From positions 1 through 9,406 of the forward strand of contig DAOUFX010000500.1 of the NCBI GenBank assembly GCA_034429675.1: DNA of 9,406 nt, in the 5' to 3' direction. Positions 6,049 to 9,406 of the stretch are shown piece after piece (within the stretch, counting starts at the first letter, position 1; each line of letters opens with the position of its first letter). This DNA is from JAKQHY01 sp034429675. GTDB taxonomy: Bacteria > Chloroflexota > Anaerolineae > B4-G1 > SLSP01. Under the pieces are notes generated by a model, which worked only from the letters and a program-made list of their open reading frames with translations, had not been told where the DNA came from and did not search any database. The translations under genes were made by a program, and so were the position numbers.

Positions 6049-6714
6049 CTAGCCTCCCAGAACTTGTTCTTGCTGCAAAAAGCTGATTTCGGTGACGGGG
6101 AATTTCCGCTTGAGGTCGTCTACCAGCGCGTTGAGAACTTGCGGGTCGGCGCAGTCCACAAAGTACGTCAGCTGCAACACGCCCTCGCGGCTATCGAGCC
6201 GGCGGAAATCCATCACCTTCAGGTGACCGGCCAGGCAGGCGTTGATCTGCGCGAACACCGACTCGCCGGTCTCCGCGACGAAGAGGTTGAGATAGAGACT
6301 GTTGCCGCGCCGCGAGCGTGTCAAAGCCGAGCGCGCCGCCATGTAGCCGAGCAACAACGCCACGCCGACCACCGTGAGCCAGCGCTGTTCGGCGCCGACT
6401 CCCAGGCCGATGCCAATGGCAATGAAGAGGAAAAGCAGCTCCTCAGGTTCCTTGATAGCCGTGCGGAAGCGCACAATGGAAAGCGCCCCCACCATTCCCA
6501 ACGACAACGCCAGCGACGATTTCACGATGGAAATCACCAGCGCCGTCGTCAACGTGAGCACCGGCAGCAGCCCGGCAAACTTGCGCCGGTTGGACAACGA
6601 CTGTGCATAATGCTCGTAGTACCAGGCCACCAGCAGGCTCAACACCAGTCCCAACAGCAAATTCAAAGCCGCAGTGGCGATCGAAACCGCCGGCGGTGTG
6701 ACCCAATCTCCCAT
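6049..6714 (-). CDS. DUF4956 domain integral membrane protein
   Basis: 221-residue membrane protein. Helices lie at about 12-32, 46-64, 68-82 (short), 92-108 and 113-127. The family signature is clear at 71-93: SLGMVGALSIVRFRT followed by AIKEPEEL. Residues 138-215 form a soluble alpha/beta domain, probably cytosolic (NSLYLNLFVAE, VLQLTYFVD, LKRKFPVTEISFL), resembling an ACT/ferredoxin-like fold. The biochemical function of the family is not known to me, but its genes commonly sit beside VTC domain genes, as here with a 9-base gap. By analogy with eukaryotic VTC complexes, where membrane subunits accompany the polymerase, it could serve as the membrane partner or channel; this is inference. 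The ATG at 6714 has only a G-rich run (GGGGG) 5 bases upstream as a possible ribosome-binding site. It is the first gene of the putative operon. Confidence 0.92.
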   Translation of the reverse strand: MGDWVTPPAVSIATAALNLLLGLVLSLLVAWYYEHYAQSLSNRRKFAGLLPVLTLTTALVISIVKSSLALSLGMVGALSIVRFRTAIKEPEELLFLFIAIGIGLGVGAEQRWLTVVGVALLLGYMAARSALTRSRRGNSLYLNLFVAETGESVFAQINACLAGHLKVMDFRRLDSREGVLQLTYFVDCADPQVLNALVDDLKRKFPVTEISFLQQEQVLGG

Positions 6715-6739
6715 ACCAGCCCCCGCAATAGAAAGTTGT

Positions 6740-6759
6740 CACGGATGTTGCCATCCGTG
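6740..6759 (-). promoter_or_regulatory. Leader hairpin with GNRA tetraloop upstream of DUF4956 gene
   Basis: Minus-strand CACGGATG pairs perfectly over 8 bp with CATCCGTG, closing a GCAA (GNRA-type) loop. It lies 25 bases upstream of the ATG at 6714 and 10 bases downstream of the putative -10 box. If that promoter is used, the hairpin would form very near the 5' end of the mRNA. A role in mRNA stability or translation control is inference. No T-run follows, so it is not a terminator. Confidence 0.5.
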
Positions 6760-6769
6760 TTAAGGCGCC

Positions 6770-6778
6770 ATTGTAACA
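6770..6778 (-). promoter_or_regulatory. Putative extended -10 promoter of the DUF4956-VTC-CotH operon
   Basis: The minus strand reads TGTTACAAT, i.e. TG-n-TACAAT, one base from the sigma-70 extended -10 consensus. No convincing -35 box lies at the usual distance, which extended -10 promoters tolerate. The predicted start would be about 50 bases upstream of the ATG at 6714. It lies just downstream of the palindrome at 6792-6827. Confidence 0.4.
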
Positions 6779-6791
6779 CAAAGGAAAGAGG

Positions 6792-6827
6792 TTTTTTCGC
6801 GGGCGAGATACCTCGCCCGCGAAAAAA
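6792..6827. repeat. Palindrome copy 3 (16-bp perfect stem)
   Basis: Positions 6792-6807 (TTTTTTCGCGGGCGAG) pair perfectly with 6812-6827 around an ATAC loop. It is the clearest of three related palindromes. It begins two bases past the stop codon of the alkyltransferase gene (6829-6831) and separates that gene from the next promoter. On both strands Ts precede the stem and As follow it, so a transcript would have no U-tract after the hairpin. It may still block or slow transcription, or act as a REP-like element. Confidence 0.8.
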
Positions 6828-6828
6828 A

Positions 6829-7347
6829 CTAACCCATCCGCAATTGTCGCCCGTGTTGTTCCAGCTCCAGCAGTGCGCTTTTGCGATCCAGACCGTAGGC
6901 GTAGCCGGTTAGCTCGCCGTTTTGACCCACCACCCGGTGGCACGGCACGATGAGCGCCACGGGGTTGGCGCCGACGGCGCGCCCGACGGCCTGCGCGCCG
7001 TTGGGCCGTTCGACTTCCAACGCGATCTGGCCGTAGGTGAGCGTCTCGCCGTAGCCGATGTGGCGCAGTTCTTCCCACACTGCTCGCTGGAACCGTGTCC
7101 CGCGCAGATCCAGGGGCACGTCGAACGTTTGCCGGCGCCCTTCAAAATAGGCCGCCAGTTGCGACATAGCCTCGCTTAACATCGGCGTCTCGCCCGGCTC
7201 CGGCGTCGCAATGTTGTAGCGCGTCAGGTGTCCGGCCAGCCGTCCCGCCGACTCGCCAAATTCCAACGCGCAGATGCCGTAGTCGGTCGCCGCCAGCCAG
7301 ATCGCGCCCAACGGGCTGTCGAAAACGATAGAGTGTGCTGTGTCCAT
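6829..7347 (-). CDS. ogt: Methylated-DNA--[protein]-cysteine S-methyltransferase
   Basis: 172-residue suicide DNA repair protein that moves alkyl groups from O6-alkylguanine (and O4-alkylthymine) in DNA to its own cysteine. Residues 1-80 form the variable N-terminal alpha/beta domain (FDSPLGAIWLAATDYGICAL). Residues 82-170 are the catalytic domain: RGTRFQRAVWEELRHI (82-97), the helix-turn-helix region GETLTYGQIA (100-109), the arginine finger helix with Arg123 (AVGRAVGANP) and the active-site PCHRV with Cys136. All key residues are present. The ATG at 7347 has GGAGG 5 bases upstream (7353-7357) and starts the domain cleanly. A longer frame to 7446 only translates the repeat array. It follows the metallopeptidase gene by 119 bases of inverted heptamer arrays. 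Whether it is Ogt or an Ada-C-type paralogue is a matter of naming; the function is secure. Confidence 0.97.
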   Translation of the reverse strand: MDTAHSIVFDSPLGAIWLAATDYGICALEFGESAGRLAGHLTRYNIATPEPGETPMLSEAMSQLAAYFEGRRQTFDVPLDLRGTRFQRAVWEELRHIGYGETLTYGQIALEVERPNGAQAVGRAVGANPVALIVPCHRVVGQNGELTGYAYGLDRKSALLELEQHGRQLRMG

Positions 7348-7352
7348 TATGT

Positions 7353-7357
7353 CCTCC
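7353..7357 (-). promoter_or_regulatory. Ribosome-binding site of the alkyltransferase gene
   Basis: GGAGG on the minus strand, 5 bases before the ATG at 7345-7347. It decides the start against a longer frame to 7446 whose extra 33 residues are encoded by repeats. Confidence 0.7.
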
Positions 7358-7372
7358 ACAAAAGTGTGAGTT

Positions 7373-7416
7373 AGGGATTGGGGGATTAGGGAGTAAGGGA
7401 TTGGGGATTTGGAAAG
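7373..7416. repeat. G-rich heptamer/octamer array, left arm of an inverted pair
   Basis: On the plus strand the units are AGGGATT (7373), GGGGGATT (7380), AGGGAGTA (7388), AGGGATT (7396), GGGGATT (7403) and TGGAAAG (7410). Unit length is 7 or 8. The same consensus occurs in inverse orientation at 7438-7481, so the two arrays could fold on each other around a 21-base spacer. The array lies in the gap upstream of the alkyltransferase gene. Confidence 0.75.
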
Positions 7417-7437
7417 ACGAAAGCGGGATAGAGAACA

Positions 7438-7481
7438 CTTTCCCAATCCCCCAATTCCCCAGTCCCTTAATCCCCTTTCCC
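7438..7481. repeat. C-rich heptamer/octamer array, right arm of the inverted pair
   Basis: On the plus strand the units are CTTTCCC (7438), AATCCCCC (7445), AATTCCCC (7453), AGTCCCTT (7461), AATCCCC (7469) and TTTCCC (7476). On the coding (minus) strand this gives six G-runs of 3-5 bases. The stop codon of the metallopeptidase gene (7467-7469) and its last residues (GKGD) lie inside the array, so the repeat has replaced or created the 3' end of the gene. G-quadruplex or long-hairpin formation in the mRNA is possible. Confidence 0.75.
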
Positions 7482-9212
7482 ATCAGGCAACTTGATTTTC
7501 CAGGCGCCTTCTTCAAACGTGGCTTTGAAGCTGTGCTGTTCGGGCCAGGCGGCGCGGTTGAGGGCTTGAAGTTTGTAGCCTTGATTGTTGGGGATCAGTT
7601 GATAGGGCTCGTAGCCCTGCGCCAGCGCGACGCGCGTGATTTCCAGCGCCTCGGCGGCCAGGCCCCGCGCGAAGCTCCCCTCTGCCAGTACTTGCGCCAC
7701 GGCATCGAGCGCCAGCGTCGCCTGTTCCGCATCCTTCTGGCGCACGGCCTCCTGGGCCAACGCCAGCAGCAGTTCGAGCGCAATCGCCTCTGCTTGACGC
7801 GGGCGGCGCACGAAATCCGCAACGATGCCTTGCTCCTCCGCGCTTTGCGGGTCAAACAGGATGCCTTCCAGGAAATGGGCGCTCAGGTCGTGGCGTTCCT
7901 GGTAGGCGCGCATCGTTTCCATCAGTTGTAGCTCCACGTCCAACAACGTCAGGTCTGCCGGCGTGACCTCTTCTTCGGACGCCCAGGCCAGCCAGTCTGT
8001 CTCCAGCTCATCCAGTCCGCTCACGCCCAACGCCTCTGCTCCCGCCGCCAGCCGCGCGCGCTCGTCTCCCTCTGCCTGCGCCATAGTCCGGCAGGCGGTT
8101 TCCAGTCCCTGCCACCCGTATACTTCCACGAGGTACATCACCAGCGCCCCCGATTCCGCATAACTGACCTCGTGCTGGAGCTGGTAGAAGTTGCCCACCA
8201 GGTCGTCCAACGCGACAAACTGCCCCGCAGCGACAATCGTCGCGGTCTTGCGGCGCACCGACTCGACGCGATAGTGCCCGCCGGGCAGGTACACCGCCAG
8301 CCCCTCGCGCAGCGCCGACGGCGCCGTTTGGCAACCGATGGCGCTGTCCAACCGGTGGATCAGTTCGTGTTGCATCACCAGATCGAAGGAGACCGGCGCG
8401 TACATCCGGTCGGTGTACGTCACCGCCACCCAATCCGGCGAGGCATACCCGCCCTGGCCGAGCACGCGATCTACCAGGTAGACCTCCGGCGTGTCGCCGT
8501 CTGCGTGGAGATACCGAGTCACGTTGGCGTGCGCCGTCTCGGCGACGGAAACCAGTTCTGCCAGATCTCTCTCCGCCGCCGAGCCGGTCAGATAGTGCAG
8601 ACGAATCCCTGCCGCCTCGGTCACGGCCCAATGCGTGTCCGGCTCCGGCGGGGCCAGGGATTCGGGCGAAAGCAACGGCAACGCCAGCGAAACCACGTTA
8701 TCCGCCGGATCGGGGTCGGGCAGCGAGGGTGGCGCCGTCAACGTGAACGTGAGCGGCAGCATCCCCGCCAGGTCGGGCGCCTGCCACGCCCAATACAAGC
8801 GCGCCTGATACTGGCCGTCCAGCCCCATCAATTCAAACGGCGCCGACAGCTCGCTGCCGTCGGGCAATTGCAACGTGAGCGTCAATGGGGCATTTGCCGG
8901 GATGTTGGAACCGGCGGGCAGCCGTGGGTCTACGTCCACGCTCAGATAATCGCCCGCCGCCGGCGGCTGCGGGAACACGTGGACTCCGGCCACATCCAGC
9001 GCCGGGCCGGGGAGCGGCGTCGGTGTCGCGGTTGGCGTCGGCGCTGGCGTTGCGGTTGGCGTCGCCGTTGGCAAAGCGGTCGCCGTCAGTGTTGCCGTAA
9101 CCGTCGGTGTCGGTGTCGGCGTGATTTCCGGCGTCGCCGTTGGCGAGACCATCCGCGTCACAACCGCACACGTTATCACCCCCCAAAGAATCAGCCACCA
9201 CCAAAATTTCAT
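7467..9212 (-). CDS. Membrane-anchored extracytoplasmic gluzincin metallopeptidase (peptidase MA-like)
   Basis: 581-residue protein. A signal anchor (residues 2-20, FWWWLILWGVITCAVV) is followed by a Thr/Pro linker (24-70, repeats of PTATPTP), which places the rest outside the membrane. Residues 71-185 form a beta-sandwich-like domain (LTLTLQLPDGS, ARLYWAWQAPDLAG). Residues about 195-415 are the peptidase domain: HELIH (282-286) with zinc ligands His282 and His286, catalytic Glu283 and likely third ligand Glu303 in REGLAVYL. The downstream YAESGALVMYLVEVYG (351-366) is typical of the peptidase MA-like family. Residues 420-560 are helical and Ala/Leu/Glu rich. The start is the ATG at 9212, chosen because it opens the anchor; the frame extends upstream to 9383 only through repeats. 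The C-terminus ends in a heptamer array. The substrate is unknown; cell-envelope or secreted protein processing is inference. Confidence 0.85.
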   Translation of the reverse strand: MKFWWWLILWGVITCAVVTRMVSPTATPEITPTPTPTVTATLTATALPTATPTATPAPTPTATPTPLPGPALDVAGVHVFPQPPAAGDYLSVDVDPRLPAGSNIPANAPLTLTLQLPDGSELSAPFELMGLDGQYQARLYWAWQAPDLAGMLPLTFTLTAPPSLPDPDPADNVVSLALPLLSPESLAPPEPDTHWAVTEAAGIRLHYLTGSAAERDLAELVSVAETAHANVTRYLHADGDTPEVYLVDRVLGQGGYASPDWVAVTYTDRMYAPVSFDLVMQHELIHRLDSAIGCQTAPSALREGLAVYLPGGHYRVESVRRKTATIVAAGQFVALDDLVGNFYQLQHEVSYAESGALVMYLVEVYGWQGLETACRTMAQAEGDERARLAAGAEALGVSGLDELETDWLAWASEEEVTPADLTLLDVELQLMETMRAYQERHDLSAHFLEGILFDPQSAEEQGIVADFVRRPRQAEAIALELLLALAQEAVRQKDAEQATLALDAVAQVLAEGSFARGLAAEALEITRVALAQGYEPYQLIPNNQGYKLQALNRAAWPEQHSFKATFEEGAWKIKLPDGKGD

Positions 9213-9218
9213 CCTGTG

Positions 9219-9246
9219 ATTGTAACCGTGATTCCGGGTGAGGCAA
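9219..9246 (-). promoter_or_regulatory. Putative promoter giving a leaderless metallopeptidase mRNA
   Basis: On the minus strand, TTGCCT (9241-9246, -35-like) is 16 bases from TACAAT (9219-9224, -10-like). Only 6 bases (CACAGG) separate the -10 box from the ATG at 9212, so transcription would begin at or next to the start codon. No ribosome-binding sequence at normal spacing is seen, which fits leaderless translation. Confidence 0.45.
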
Positions 9247-9274
9247 TGGGGAACAAATGGACTACAATAGGGAG

Positions 9275-9309
9275 GGAAATTGGAAATTGGGAACTGGAAA
9301 TTGGTTAGT
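9275..9309. repeat. Five tandem heptamers of the GGAAATT type
   Basis: Exact 7-base register: GGAAATT at 9275, 9282 and 9296, with variants GGGAACT at 9289 and GGTTAGT at 9303. It lies upstream of the metallopeptidase promoter. An unrelated pair of 8-mers, GACGCC(AA/TC), follows at 9333-9348. Confidence 0.7.
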
Positions 9310-9347
9310 GTCTTAAAGTATTCGCCGCGCTTGACGCCAAGACGCCT

Positions 9348-9376
9348 CCCCCCCTTAATCCCCCCCAACGGGGGGG
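9348..9376. repeat. C7/C7/G7 homopolymer hairpin
   Basis: Seven Cs (9348-9354), TTAAT, seven Cs (9360-9366), AAC, then seven Gs (9370-9376). The second C-run and the G-run form a 7-bp hairpin (8 with the flanking T-A pair) with a 3-base loop. A further C-run begins at 9401 and is cut by the window edge. The rest of 9213-9406 shows no gene; the reading frame across it translates repeats only. Confidence 0.6.
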
Positions 9377-9406
9377 AATGCACGCGATAGAGTCTTTCCT
9401 CCCCCC

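Noticed and set aside
6792..6827. Intrinsic terminator of the alkyltransferase gene
   Set aside because: The stem is followed by As, not Ts, on both strands, so I list it as a palindromic repeat.
7348..7446. 33-residue N-terminal extension of the alkyltransferase
   Set aside because: Encoded by the heptamer array; the internal ATG at 7347 has GGAGG and starts the known domain.
9255..9270. Plus-strand promoter (TACAAT at 9263-9268)
   Set aside because: No -35-like box at the right distance and no gene downstream on the plus strand within the window.
8172..9308. 378-codon plus-strand open frame opposite the metallopeptidase
   Set aside because: Translation contains long Arg-rich runs produced by the complement of the Thr/Pro linker codons.
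9213..9383. 57-residue N-terminal extension of the metallopeptidase
   Set aside because: Translates G-rich and GGAAATT repeats and would bury the signal anchor.

Overview
The window looks like a stretch of a high-GC bacterial chromosome, most likely Chloroflexota (Anaerolineae/Caldilineae-like). This is inferred from Thr-Pro linkers such as PTATPTPTP right after membrane anchors, an extracytoplasmic beta-sandwich lipoprotein of the type attached to Chloroflexota glycosyltransferases, and intergenic gaps filled with tandem heptamers. No marker gene fixes the taxon. All nine genes I accept lie on the minus strand, so transcription runs from the right edge to the left edge.

Right part (9406 to 6829): repeat-rich upstream DNA, a promoter that appears to give a leaderless mRNA, a membrane-anchored extracytoplasmic HExxH metallopeptidase (7467-9212), an inverted pair of G-rich heptamer arrays, then an O6-alkylguanine-DNA alkyltransferase (6829-7347). 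A 16-bp palindrome follows the alkyltransferase.

Centre (6778 to 1210): a probable operon starting at an extended -10 promoter and a GNRA-capped leader hairpin. It encodes a DUF4956 membrane protein, a VTC-type polyphosphate polymerase (triphosphate-tunnel) protein, an exported CotH-like kinase fused to a parallel beta-helix, a lipoprotein with tandem beta-sandwich domains, and a small membrane protein. DUF4956 + VTC + CotH is a recurring bacterial gene set as I recall. A working model is a cytosolic VTC domain acting with the DUF4956 membrane protein, while the CotH protein and lipoprotein act outside the membrane. This model is inference.

Left part (1210 to 1): three genes for small membrane proteins (878-1210, 659-859, 90-635), the last an HXXEE family protein. 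This part is clearly AT-richer than the rest and may have a different origin.

Two dispersed repeat types stand out. Tandem 7/8-mers of several unrelated consensus sequences fill gaps at 1216-1243, 5171-5301, 7373-7481 and 9275-9309. Three palindromes with T5-6/A5-6 flanks (1-27, 823-859, 6792-6827) resemble terminators but have the opposite T/A polarity. No stretch over 300 bases lacks a gene.
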